A stretch of DNA of 64,000 nucleotides from an uncultured Bacteroidales bacterium (GCA_900319865.1 ONQD01000006.1:1-64000), one strand, 5' to 3'; counted from the first letter of the stretch, positions 44,964 to 53,698 are shown. The notes: generated from the sequence alone by a model not told the origin. Program-made: numbers and translations.

Positions 44964-45049
44964 GTATTCTTTTGATTTGACGGTTATTATTAATAGTAGA
45001 TACGGTTGCACTACAGACCGTACACTCGTCTGTAGACCATCAACCAACG

Positions 45050-45415
45050 TCAAACCCTCAACACCGCACAGTTGCCCGACAGCCAGCCTGGCGGACTGTC
45101 AACGCCTCGGCATTGCCATCCAACGACAGCATCATACATTCGCGGCATCCATAATATCGGTTCGTGTTTGCACACACTCATCACATCCATCTCCGCAACG
45201 ACCAGGGGCGATACCGTCTGTACTATGTCTGCCACCGACACCGGCGACACCTTCACATCCATGCAGTCGCTGCCACGGTTGCAGCAGCCATCGTCCAGCA
45301 GAAGGATACTCACCCTCCCCGAGCAAGAGCAACGCTGGCATCCCATGCCCCCGGCCCCGAAGACCAGCAGCAGGAACACCGCCAGCGACACCATGATATG
45401 CGATATTATTTTCAT
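45050..45415 (-). CDS. Small Cys-rich exported protein upstream of the TonB receptor
   Basis: A 121-residue protein with a signal peptide or membrane helix (IISHIMVSLAVFLLLVFGAG), then CQRCSCSG, CCNRGSDCMDVKV and further single cysteines. The arrangement resembles the small HYC_CC_PP-like proteins that accompany TonB receptors and HMA proteins in Bacteroidota. The clustered cysteines suggest metal binding. It begins the operon running to hydE; no clear -7 box was found upstream. The start ATG 45413-45415 is chosen for the signal peptide. Confidence 0.65.
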   Translation of the reverse strand: MKIISHIMVSLAVFLLLVFGAGGMGCQRCSCSGRVSILLLDDGCCNRGSDCMDVKVSPVSVADIVQTVSPLVVAEMDVMSVCKHEPILWMPRMYDAVVGWQCRGVDSPPGWLSGNCAVLRV

Positions 45416-45591
45416 CGCTCCAATAACGTCATATACACAAAAAAATTGTAACCCTCGTGATAAATCATGTACTATTGTATCTTGGTTGGACATACTCGAC
45501 CCCCATGTATTATATTTCACAGTCCAAATTAACAAATATCACTCAGCCATTCTGAATTATCGCATGCCTATTCCTCCGGCATATATTATTT

Positions 45592-46587
45592 TTAAATTTT
45601 CAACTGCTTCGCTATATCCTGTTGCAACTTTGTTAAAGGGCGCTGATGAATATCTCGGGGGCAAGAATAAAAACCATATAAAAAGCGATTGATATCCGAC
45701 TTCCGTCTTGGGAACAGTTTTTTGAAACTTTGAATTAATTGTTGTTTGTATACATCATTTCTGGTTTTGCTCTTCCAAACTAATTCTTCTGCAACATCAC
45801 GAAAAGCCTTATAATATTTATCTGTGTGAAACAATTCCTTGTGATTCTTCAAAAGATCAGCATCAGTACTATCAAACACAATGTCCAAAACATCTGGGTT
45901 TTGATAAAGCATATATTTAATTAAAGAGCCCTTCTCCAGATAAAATTTAAAAGGTTCTAATTGATTGTAGTCATCTGTATAAAGTACAAACTTCGCTTTT
46001 TTTTCTGATTTCCATTTATTACAATTCGAACATACGGGATATAAATTAAAAAATGAGGTACAAAGAAAAGGAAATTCCGATTTAGGCCAGTTGTGGTCAA
46101 GTTCAAATCCCCCAAGGAGATGTCCTTTTTTAACATGAACCGCAGGCGTGTATTGCGAATTACAATAAACACAAGTACGAATACCCAATTCTTCCAAATA
46201 AGGGATAATTTCCTTGTTTCTAACATCCTCATACCGCATTAGTTTTACCACAGTATCGGAAAAAGAAATCTCTCTGCCACTTAACTTTATCCATTTCTTA
46301 TCAGTAAGAATATCTTTCCCCACATTGAAGTAGTTCCTAAAATAAGTTTCAAACTTACTCGGTTTTAAATCTAGTAGTTCGTCATAATGGACAATAATGT
46401 TATTAAGGTACTGAGAGTAAGTGTTCCAATTCTCATATTTTAACCCTTGCTGATTATTGATATCGTCGAACAAGTCTTGTAGCTGTTTCTTTGGCTTTAC
46501 AAAATTACTCCGTCGATTTTTGAAAAGATTATCGCGATAATCTTTAGCTATTTTTTCAATTCTCTGTGTAATCAAAATTCTACGCAT
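45592..46587 (-). CDS. HNH endonuclease, PtuB-like partner of the AAA ATPase
   Basis: A 331-residue protein with a zinc-type HNH fold in the middle: CVYCNSQYT (CxxC), then FELDHNWPKSEFPFLCTSFF and NLYPVCSNCNKWKSEKK, giving the catalytic DH, the Asn, and a second CxxC. The flanking regions are helical, Lys/Tyr-rich and unfamiliar. Its start overlaps the end of the ATPase gene by 8 bases, so they form one unit. The pair has the layout of Septu (PtuA/PtuB) anti-phage systems, in which an ATPase controls an HNH nuclease. It is larger than typical PtuB. AT-rich codon use differs from both neighbours. Confidence 0.82.
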   Translation of the reverse strand: MRRILITQRIEKIAKDYRDNLFKNRRSNFVKPKKQLQDLFDDINNQQGLKYENWNTYSQYLNNIIVHYDELLDLKPSKFETYFRNYFNVGKDILTDKKWIKLSGREISFSDTVVKLMRYEDVRNKEIIPYLEELGIRTCVYCNSQYTPAVHVKKGHLLGGFELDHNWPKSEFPFLCTSFFNLYPVCSNCNKWKSEKKAKFVLYTDDYNQLEPFKFYLEKGSLIKYMLYQNPDVLDIVFDSTDADLLKNHKELFHTDKYYKAFRDVAEELVWKSKTRNDVYKQQLIQSFKKLFPRRKSDINRFLYGFYSCPRDIHQRPLTKLQQDIAKQLKI

Positions 46588-48586
46588 CGTTTTCTGTTTT
46601 TTCTGTCAGTAACTCTTCTAAGAGGCCCTTGATAACCGGATCGCCAACATTGTTTTCAATGAAGAAACGAGCAGATGGAATACTCCACTGAGAATTGTGC
46701 TTCCCTTCTTTGAGAAAATCAACAAGTGAATTTATCTTTCGCTGTACAAATTCACCCATAAAACCATTTTCTAGAAAAAAACTCTGCTGCAATACATCGT
46801 TGATATTTGCCCCAAAAGGATTCACTGTTATTTGTTCTCTCACATCATGCCCATCCTTCAAATAAAGGATATTATCTTGGATTACATCAGACAAAATAAA
46901 TGGTGAATGCGTAGCAATGGTTATCTGAACCGAACAATGAGGAATAATACGAGTTCTATCTAGAATCGCCAACAAACTATTGATAAACTTACGTTGGTAT
47001 TCTGGGTGAAAACATATTTCCACTTCATCAAACACCAAGTGTATCGAACGATACCGAACCCGTTGTGTGTCCTGAATTGATAAAAGGTTTCGCATATGGT
47101 AAATGACAGTGCTAAAATTATACAGATATTGTCGTTCACCTGAGCTCATTTGGGTTAACGGAACTTGCACTTCTTTCACCACACCGTCTTCTAGCTTGTC
47201 GAAATAGATAGTAGGAACAAAGAATGAAGGTGGTATTTGTTCCATTAAAGTGACCAAACTATTGGCATTGACAGAGTCTTTTAATGCCTCCTGATACTCG
47301 GAGAAAGAGAATAATTGAAACAGATCCCTTATCCCATTGTTGTTGGGTCTATATAATTGCAAAAAACGGCATGTTTGCCTAACTTTCAAAGTAATATGTG
47401 ATTTATCCTTAATGATTTCATCCACCAACGCTCCTAAATTGAGTTTATCTCTATTGTCAACAGTTTCATGAAACAATTCAGGACTTTTTGTAATCTTAAA
47501 AATTGAATATGATGGGTATTTATTGGCGATAGACAAGATCTTATATACCAAATAAGCCGCTGCTCTTTCTATAATGATATTTGAATAATCAAGTGAAAAA
47601 AAACCACATCTTTTCAATATGATATTTGCATATGTATTCGGAGTATTGGCATATTTTGCAAAATCACATACATGACTTGAAATAGAATCGGCTATAATAG
47701 AATCATCGTCGAAATGGCCAATAAACTTATCGACAACCATTTGCGGATCAAATTGATACATAATATCATGCAGCCTATATCCTTCAAGGAAATCCATTTT
47801 CTTTTCTTTAAAGAAAACCAGTATCGATGTTAAGCGGGCTATTGTTAAATGCAGCTCATTAGCCATATTCATATTGCCATTTTCATCACGATAAGGATTG
47901 AGAACGATCGGGGTAAGATAGCCGTCATTCTTATGAAATAGACTTGACATCCATTGAACTTCGTCCTTAAGCTGTGCATTTCCTCTCGGTTCCACTTTAT
48001 AAGCCTGTTCTTCCTTATAATCAGTGCTAATAAATGATTGTACTGAATAATTAGTTACAATGGTATAAAAAAGCTTATCCCAGTACATTGAGATATCTGC
48101 TTGGTTTAGTTTTGTATTATCCCCATACAAATGCAACGATAAAATCTCATTTCCATCCACAATCAGCACTACTTCATTCTCTCTGCAAGATAGACAAGCC
48201 AATTGACTGCCATCTTCACCATTATCAATCACATAAAACAAGTCAGCCAATAAACCATCAATAAAGTATAGTGGATATGCCCCTCCTCTCCTGGTATCTC
48301 TAACAAGCAACGAACTAAAGTTATTTACAATACGGTATATCATCTCAAGCAGTGAAGACTTTCCACTCCCGTTTTTTCCAACTATTGTATTAATGTTTAT
48401 TTTCTTCCCATATACATTGTATTCTCGATGATAAGCGGGATTAAGAATAATATTCCCATCATTATCTCTAACACATCGTTTATTAAATAAATAATACTCG
48501 TCCTTCAGGACTTTACGTAGTTCAGGCTTACATCTCTGGTCTATACGTAATGCAGAAATAACAAACTCTTGAATTCGTTTTGGCAT
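46580..48586 (-). CDS. SMC/ABC-like AAA ATPase, PtuA-like defence ATPase
   Basis: A 668-residue ATPase. Walker A VGKNGSGKSSLLEM near residue 68; ABC-type signature MSSGERQYLYNF; Walker B with catalytic Glu in IHLVFDEVEICFHPE; switch His in ATHSPFILSD. Between Walker A and signature lies a long helical insertion (about 400 residues) with no recognised domain. This is the OLD/RecF-like architecture used by Septu PtuA and related defence ATPases. No TOPRIM domain was seen at the C-terminus, so the nuclease is probably the HNH protein encoded next. Visibly AT-rich, suggesting recent transfer. Confidence 0.85.
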   Translation of the reverse strand: MPKRIQEFVISALRIDQRCKPELRKVLKDEYYLFNKRCVRDNDGNIILNPAYHREYNVYGKKININTIVGKNGSGKSSLLEMIYRIVNNFSSLLVRDTRRGGAYPLYFIDGLLADLFYVIDNGEDGSQLACLSCRENEVVLIVDGNEILSLHLYGDNTKLNQADISMYWDKLFYTIVTNYSVQSFISTDYKEEQAYKVEPRGNAQLKDEVQWMSSLFHKNDGYLTPIVLNPYRDENGNMNMANELHLTIARLTSILVFFKEKKMDFLEGYRLHDIMYQFDPQMVVDKFIGHFDDDSIIADSISSHVCDFAKYANTPNTYANIILKRCGFFSLDYSNIIIERAAAYLVYKILSIANKYPSYSIFKITKSPELFHETVDNRDKLNLGALVDEIIKDKSHITLKVRQTCRFLQLYRPNNNGIRDLFQLFSFSEYQEALKDSVNANSLVTLMEQIPPSFFVPTIYFDKLEDGVVKEVQVPLTQMSSGERQYLYNFSTVIYHMRNLLSIQDTQRVRYRSIHLVFDEVEICFHPEYQRKFINSLLAILDRTRIIPHCSVQITIATHSPFILSDVIQDNILYLKDGHDVREQITVNPFGANINDVLQQSFFLENGFMGEFVQRKINSLVDFLKEGKHNSQWSIPSARFFIENNVGDPVIKGLLEELLTEKTENDA

Positions 48587-49278
48587 ATCATTCTTCTTTT
48601 TATTGTAGGAACTTTTAAAACATCTCTATCATAAGGAATTAATACTATTTAACTTCCCATTCGTTACTTATTTCTATTACGATACCACAAAAGAGGTATG
48701 TTATGAATAATATTATTTTTGCTTCCTCTTACAGAGAACTTCTTCTATGACACATTATCAATTACTCTTATAAAAAACGTTGGTTAATAAGGTACAAAAC
48801 ATAGTTGCACTCTTCTTGGTATTTATTTCTTTTTTTACTGCTTCGGAATCCTAGAGCAGAAATATACACGGATACGCAACTAGGGCGAAAGCATCCTATT
48901 TAAAAAAAACGAGAATTGAAAAAATTTATTGTCCCAATTATAAAATTCGCTACCAAAACACACCACACTATTGCAACCTGAATCTTTCGCATCCGCTTCA
49001 TTTTCCCATCGCGTTCTATCCGTAATAGCTCCACCTTCGCTAACAATCAACCTCATACCAATGCTTTAGCTACTATCCATGAACCGCCATGGTTAAGAAG
49101 ATCTCAGGAAGAGGTGAAGAACGGGTGAACATGTAGCGAAGCCGAGGAGAAACGAGATGGAAAATGAAGAAAAACGGGATTGCATCGGGAAAGAGAATAT
49201 CTACAGCACGAAAACTTTGAGAAAACAGCTTTTTTATAAGACATAGCGAAAAAAAAATGCCATTATTGAAAGATTATG
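48587..49278. other. AT-rich intergenic region without visible gene
   Basis: About 690 bases. No ORF with coding character. A plus-strand TATTTTTG-like box at about 48713-48720 has no gene behind it for 800 bases. No clear minus-strand -7 box for the ATPase gene was found. Nothing else recognised. Confidence 0.35.
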
Positions 49279-49286
49279 TATATTTG
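49279..49286 (+). promoter_or_regulatory. -7 box (TATATTTG) for the structured leader and next gene
   Basis: Exact TAnnTTTG match; transcription would start near 49293, about 240 bases before the ATG of the next gene. Confidence 0.5.
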
Positions 49287-49292
49287 CAGTAC

Positions 49293-49530
49293 ATAATAGA
49301 AAGCAATGCCATGCATTAACTGATTTACAATCATAGTTTTTCCCACAATATTTAGTATCGGCAGGGTAGCCTAAAGCACCCGAAGCAGGGGGATTTATGT
49401 ATCCTTCCGTGCCAACGGAGCAAGGTCTTTGACATATCTGGTTGCCGGCCGATAAAACTCCCTTAGTGTGTCCTCCCCTTTCGGGATGGGCACACAGGGA
49501 ATGGGTATTAATCATTTAATAAGTAAAACT
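49293..49530 (+). ncRNA. Long structured leader or small RNA candidate
   Basis: A leader of about 240 bases with several hairpins readable by eye: TCCGT-GCCA-ACGGA (five perfect pairs), GGGGAT..ATCCTT, and a long one at about 49460-49500 in which CCCT and GTGTGTCC pair with GGGCACAC and AGGG, with an internal loop and CCC-TTTC-GGG at the tip. It is more GC-rich than the AT-rich DNA around it. It does not match a riboswitch class I can recall. It could be a cis-regulatory RNA of the following gene or an independent RNA. Confidence 0.4.
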
Positions 49531-50028
49531 ATGAAAGCAAAAAGAAAGAGAATCAAAAGCAATGGTGTAATGATGGCATGGAGCAACGGCGAACAGACCA
49601 TTCTGGGTCGGGAGCAGATCCGGGAGCTGAAAGAGAATTTCCACAAGCTGCAACAACAGTATCGCCGTCGGGTGGCGGAGGGTTATGAATGGGAGACAGA
49701 CTGGCCTGCGATGATGCGAGGCGAGAGCATGCTGCGGGAGGAGTACAGCGACAGGCTCTGGAACATGGGGCTGCATGTAGAGAGTATGCTCGAACTGATG
49801 CAGGCAGCCGTACAACTGATTGACTGGGACGAGATAGTCCTTGGCCCCGAAACCAACTACTACCACCGCAATCTGTCGCGCTTCCGCTACCTCATCGACC
49901 GCTGCCGGGAGCGGGTGGACGACGACCCCCGACTGGAACCGCTGCTGGCGAACAGCACCGCCCTTGACTGGTTTGTAGAGATGGAACAGCAGTATGCCGG
50001 CTGCAAAAATACCGGCTGGATTGCCTGA
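49531..50028 (+). CDS. Hypothetical protein behind a structured leader
   Basis: A 165-residue soluble protein, not recognised. It starts with a very basic segment (MKAKRKRIKS), is mostly helical and charged, rich in Arg, Glu and Trp, with no signal peptide or membrane helix. A heptad-like stretch (LGREQIRELKENFHKLQQQY) may form a coiled coil. ATG 49531 is chosen; the frame is open further upstream into the leader hairpin, with a GTG at 49468, but that part is not protein-like. It is convergent with the Card1-like gene, only 9 bases apart. Its place among defence-type genes suggests accessory function but proves nothing. Confidence 0.65.
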   Translation: MKAKRKRIKSNGVMMAWSNGEQTILGREQIRELKENFHKLQQQYRRRVAEGYEWETDWPAMMRGESMLREEYSDRLWNMGLHVESMLELMQAAVQLIDWDEIVLGPETNYYHRNLSRFRYLIDRCRERVDDDPRLEPLLANSTALDWFVEMEQQYAGCKNTGWIA

Positions 50029-50037
50029 GAGGTGCCG

Positions 50038-51219
50038 TCAGTCGAGTTCGTTGCTGATACGGCGCATCTGCTCGGCCACATGAGCCATGAGTGACGGGTT
50101 GACCAACGTGCCTTTGGGGCACAGGGTGATGCCCATGATTGCGGCCACCGTCTGCAGGCGGTGGTCGTAGTCGTTCTTGAGGGTGAAGATATAAGAGTGG
50201 CTCGAGGGGCCGAGAAACGACTCCTTGAGAGCACTGGCCTTATAGACAATCTCATTGAACATGTGGTCGGAGGCCACACCGGTCTTGCATTCAACCACAA
50301 AGAGGGTGTTGGCTTTGATAAACACGACATCCAGCTCATTGTTGTGCTGGGTGCCGGGCCGTGCGATGCGCACGCCTATGGCTATCTGCTGGGGCGACAC
50401 CAAGCGGGTGAGCAGGTAGCAGACATATTCCTCGAACCATCCACCTGTCAGGTAGTCGACTTCGGACGGGAGGAGCATGTCCTTTTCGCGTGGCACAAAG
50501 CCGAAAGCGTTGAGCAACGCTGGCAAGCCGGGGACGGCATTGTGATAGCGGGGCATGCCGAAGGTGAGGTCGTGGATGCTGACAGGTTTGCGCATGCCGC
50601 GGTAGTTGTTGCGCAATTGCTCCAAGGCGGCAAAAGCACGTTGTGGCAGCCGCCGTGTACGGAAGCATTCGAAGATGCGCAGGGCCTCCTCCTCGCTGCG
50701 GATGGGACGGTGAGAGCGTTCGTTCAGGTCGTGGTTGAGACCATGGAGTCTGAAATATTCAGACATTGTCATGCGGTAGCGGATGGGGTCGATGGTGTCG
50801 GAATCGTCGTCGGGATTCCCCACAGCCTTGGGGTCGAAGGGGGAATTGATGATGAGATTCTCACGTGTCTGCACATAGAACAGACGGGCATTGAACTGAG
50901 TAAAGACGTGCTGTACCGCCAGTGCCAGGTATCGGGTGCCACCGGCAAGGTTGACCCAGTACTCCGTCTGGGGCGACAGCCGCGACTGGAGCCGTCGGCT
51001 GATGCGTTCATAGATGTAGCTGTCCTCTGCCCTCTTGAAAGCGATGAAGTCAATCTTGTCGTCGGGCAGACGGAACAGGGCGGCATAGGGGGCGAGAAGC
51101 TGACGGTCCTCGCGTGTGGAAATGAACAGGAGACGATCGTCTTCCTCGTAGTATTGTTTAAGGAACAGGTAGGCGGCCAAAGGCTCTTCGGGGTCGAATA
51201 TGTTGACAAGTGTTTTCAT
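50038..51219 (-). CDS. Card1/Can2-like CARF nuclease (DUF1887)
   Basis: A 393-residue protein of the DUF1887 type. The N-terminal CARF-like domain has the Rossmann start MKTLVNIFDPEEPLAAYLFL and the ligand-loop signature YWVNLAGGTRYLALAVQHVF. The C-terminal half is a PD-(D/E)xK nuclease: GGWFEEYVCYLLTRL, NELDVVFIKANTLFVVECKTG, where Asp of ELD and Glu/Lys of ECK form the active site. Relatives are switched on by cyclic tetra-adenylate made by type III CRISPR complexes and cut DNA and/or RNA. No cas10, other cas gene or CRISPR array is in the window. Its ATG overlaps the stop of the upstream surface-protein gene by 4 bases. Confidence 0.85.
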   Translation of the reverse strand: MKTLVNIFDPEEPLAAYLFLKQYYEEDDRLLFISTREDRQLLAPYAALFRLPDDKIDFIAFKRAEDSYIYERISRRLQSRLSPQTEYWVNLAGGTRYLALAVQHVFTQFNARLFYVQTRENLIINSPFDPKAVGNPDDDSDTIDPIRYRMTMSEYFRLHGLNHDLNERSHRPIRSEEEALRIFECFRTRRLPQRAFAALEQLRNNYRGMRKPVSIHDLTFGMPRYHNAVPGLPALLNAFGFVPREKDMLLPSEVDYLTGGWFEEYVCYLLTRLVSPQQIAIGVRIARPGTQHNNELDVVFIKANTLFVVECKTGVASDHMFNEIVYKASALKESFLGPSSHSYIFTLKNDYDHRLQTVAAIMGITLCPKGTLVNPSLMAHVAEQMRRISNELD

Positions 51220-53165
51220 TTCATTACTTCAATGCATCCTTGGTGCTGGGTGGCGTGATTCACACCACGCCCCACAAAACGGTAGAAATAGGTACCTGCC
51301 GGGGCACGGGAGGCGGCAGGGTCCCAGAACTGGTCTTCGCGGTAGATATTCTCGGCACTATACACTACACGGCCGTTGCGGTCGATAATAATTAGTTTGT
51401 TGACCGGATAGCACTGGTAGTCGACCAAGCCGCCTATCACAAAACGGTCGTTGAGGCCGTCGCCGTTGGGGGTCACCACATTGGGGAACCGCAGGAGGCT
51501 GTCGCAGTGGTCGCCCTGCCAAAAGATGAAAAGGTTGTAGTAGATGATGCTGTCGCATCCATCAGCATTGGTGAGGTAGAAGGGAATGTTGGCAACGGTG
51601 TCGTTAAAGAGGCTGTCGAGAAATGCACGGGGCAGTTGGTTTTCGAGCACGGTGTCGTAGATGACGGTGTCGCTGTTGGGAAGCAGATACACGAACACGG
51701 CAACAATGCTGTCCTGCCCCAGGCTGCCTGAATAGGTGACCGAGAAAGCGGTGTCGCCCTGCTGTACCTCAACACCCTCCACAGTGTAGGGCAGCTGACG
51801 GGGACAGATATAGTCGATGACTGTATCGTAAACGTTGGGTATGACCGAGAGGGTATAGTAGAGAACAGTGTCGCAGTCTGGCCATGTGCCGGAAAGGAGA
51901 AGCTCGTAGTGACCGGCACTGTCGAATGTGTGGCCGTAGGCGGTCCACGGCAAGGCATTCTGAACCACGGTATCGTAGAGAGTAAGTGTATCGTCGAAAC
52001 GTACGGAAAGACTGAGATAGTGGACCGAGTCGCAGAGAGAAGTGGTAACAGTAATGGAGTCGAAAGCAGCCGAGTCGAAAGTGTGGCCGAACCAAGTGTA
52101 GGGTAATTGGCTGCGGCAGACGGCACAATACTGAGTGTCGCGCACCAGGCAGCCCGGATGCGGAGCAATGAGCATAAGGCTGTCGGTGGGATGGCAGAAT
52201 CCCTGCATCTGGATCTGGTTGATGCAAATGGAAGAGAGCGTATAGTAATAGTTGGTGGGTGTTTCGTAGAAACGGAAAATAGCCCTGCCGTGTGGACGGG
52301 GCTCCATGTTGAAATAGTAGGTGGCGTTGAGGCCCTGGGACGGAGGAATTCCTGGACGGGGAAATTCGATTGAGCCATAATAGATGAGGGTGGTGTCGCA
52401 CAAAGGAATATTACAGCCCTCGCGGAAGAAATGATGCGCGGTGTCGTCAACATGCATCGTAAAGACAATGGTGGGCAATGCCGCCATAGGTTCGTTGCCA
52501 TAGACGAGGCGGTAGAGATTCATGGTGAGGACATGGGTGTGGCTGCGGGTGGGATCCCACATGTCGACGGTGTCGACATAGAAAGGTACATAGGCACTAT
52601 CGTTGGGAATTCGCCGCAAATGGTCGGTAATAAATGTCAAGATTGAGCCCCGTGCGGAGTCGAAGTCGTAGAAGGGGGGCAACGAGTCGCCATAGGCACG
52701 GAGTGTGTCAGTACTAATAATGATATTGTTCCCGAAATTGGAAGCCGTCATGCTGGGACAAAGGGCCGAAGGGTCAGCGGCCATGCTGATGCTGCGGGGC
52801 TGGCAAAGGTCGCCATCGGCCAGCGAGTCGATATAGTTATAGCCTGTGCAGGAACGCACATAGCCTGGCTTACGCCAACGGAACAGGTTGGCCGACTGGA
52901 AATAGGCGGTGAGATAGACTTGTACCGAAGAATCGTATGGCAGGGTAATCCATTGCTCGACGGCACGGGGATTGGCGAAGAGTGAATCGGGAGCCCATAG
53001 CACACTGTCCACATCGTCGAAAGGGAGCAGATGGAAACGCACCGAGTCGGCCATCACAACGGTATCGGCCACTACAATCTTAGTGCTGCAGGGCTGATAG
53101 TTCTGCCCTTTAGCCCAGAAGGGCAGCAGCAGGAGCAACGGTATGACTAAATATCTGTGATGCAT
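51216..53165 (-). CDS. Type IX-secreted surface protein with CHU_C domain
   Basis: A 649-residue protein with a signal peptide (YLVIPLLLLLPFWAKGQ). The middle has repeated blocks of about 80 residues with the style LPYTWFGHTFDSA, LPWTAYGHTFDSAGHYE, LPYTVEGVEV, each followed by CDSVHYL or CDTVLYY-like strands and Tyr-Asp-Thr-Val segments. The last 85 residues are the gliding-motility-type sorting domain (FPNVVTPNGDGLNDRFVIGG, LIIIDRNGRVVYSAENIY, FWDP, GTYFYRF). Surface display through type IX secretion is expected. It lies 18 bases after the truncated DUF389 gene and is coupled by ATGA to the nuclease gene. Confidence 0.9.
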   Translation of the reverse strand: MHHRYLVIPLLLLLPFWAKGQNYQPCSTKIVVADTVVMADSVRFHLLPFDDVDSVLWAPDSLFANPRAVEQWITLPYDSSVQVYLTAYFQSANLFRWRKPGYVRSCTGYNYIDSLADGDLCQPRSISMAADPSALCPSMTASNFGNNIIISTDTLRAYGDSLPPFYDFDSARGSILTFITDHLRRIPNDSAYVPFYVDTVDMWDPTRSHTHVLTMNLYRLVYGNEPMAALPTIVFTMHVDDTAHHFFREGCNIPLCDTTLIYYGSIEFPRPGIPPSQGLNATYYFNMEPRPHGRAIFRFYETPTNYYYTLSSICINQIQMQGFCHPTDSLMLIAPHPGCLVRDTQYCAVCRSQLPYTWFGHTFDSAAFDSITVTTSLCDSVHYLSLSVRFDDTLTLYDTVVQNALPWTAYGHTFDSAGHYELLLSGTWPDCDTVLYYTLSVIPNVYDTVIDYICPRQLPYTVEGVEVQQGDTAFSVTYSGSLGQDSIVAVFVYLLPNSDTVIYDTVLENQLPRAFLDSLFNDTVANIPFYLTNADGCDSIIYYNLFIFWQGDHCDSLLRFPNVVTPNGDGLNDRFVIGGLVDYQCYPVNKLIIIDRNGRVVYSAENIYREDQFWDPAASRAPAGTYFYRFVGRGVNHATQHQGCIEVMK

Positions 53166-53183
53166 GGGGAATGGTATTGCGGT

Positions 53184-53504
53184 TTATGGGTTGACAACAT
53201 TGTGGGAGACAAAGAAATGTCGGAGCGACTTGCGGACAAGATGGTTGTCCTGTATGGCCAATCCGAAACCAAAACCCAGTATCGGCCCCATGACGGGCGA
53301 GATGAGCATGGCGCCGATGATGACGGGAATGCTATTCACATTCAGTCCTACCGAAGCAATAACAATGGCACAGACAAGAATGAACACATTGGCACCCTGA
53401 AACCGGATGTTGTTGCGGATAGCTTGACTGGCGCCCTCACGGTCGAGGTCATCGGTCATATTGACCAAACGCAGTACTTTATATTTAAAACCCTTGTACT
53501 CCAT
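53184..53504 (-). pseudogene. Truncated DUF389 membrane protein (N-terminal part only)
   Basis: A 106-codon frame starting MEYKGFKYKVLRLVN. It matches the beginning of DUF389 membrane proteins: helix FQGANVFILVCAIVIASVGL, NVNSIPVIIGAMLISPVMGP and ILGFGFGLAIQD, then NHLVRKSLRHFF. The family normally has several more helices and about 400 or more residues, but here the frame stops right after the second conserved helix pair. It is therefore probably a 5' remnant, cut where the surface-protein/nuclease pair begins. A short natural form cannot be fully excluded. Confidence 0.7.
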
Positions 53505-53698
53505 TGAAATAAAATAATTATGTCTATAACGACAAAAGGTCAAAAAAATTGTGTTACACTCCACTACCCTTTAGAATTTGGCTACACACCCATCGGCATC
53601 TTATCTGGATAATACGTATTCTTTCCTACCCCATCCCCTAATGACACTTCACGACTCGTATACTGCAAAACGATATCGAATCAGTGTATTTCTCAAAA

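Noticed and set aside
45592..48586. Retron of the type that uses PtuAB as effector
   Set aside because: No reverse transcriptase gene or msr/msd-like segment was found next to the pair.
48713..48720. Plus-strand TATTTTTG as promoter of a small RNA
   Set aside because: The region is so AT-rich that such boxes are expected by chance, and no structured segment or gene follows for hundreds of bases.
49234..49515. A 93-codon minus-strand frame through the structured leader
   Set aside because: Not protein-like, no suitable promoter on that strand, and it is explained by the hairpin-rich leader of the plus-strand gene.
45592..51219. CRISPR array expected near the Card1-like nuclease
   Set aside because: I searched the intergenic gaps for regularly spaced repeats and found none; the only repeats in the window are the heptamer array, the 24-base coding repeat and the palindromic element.
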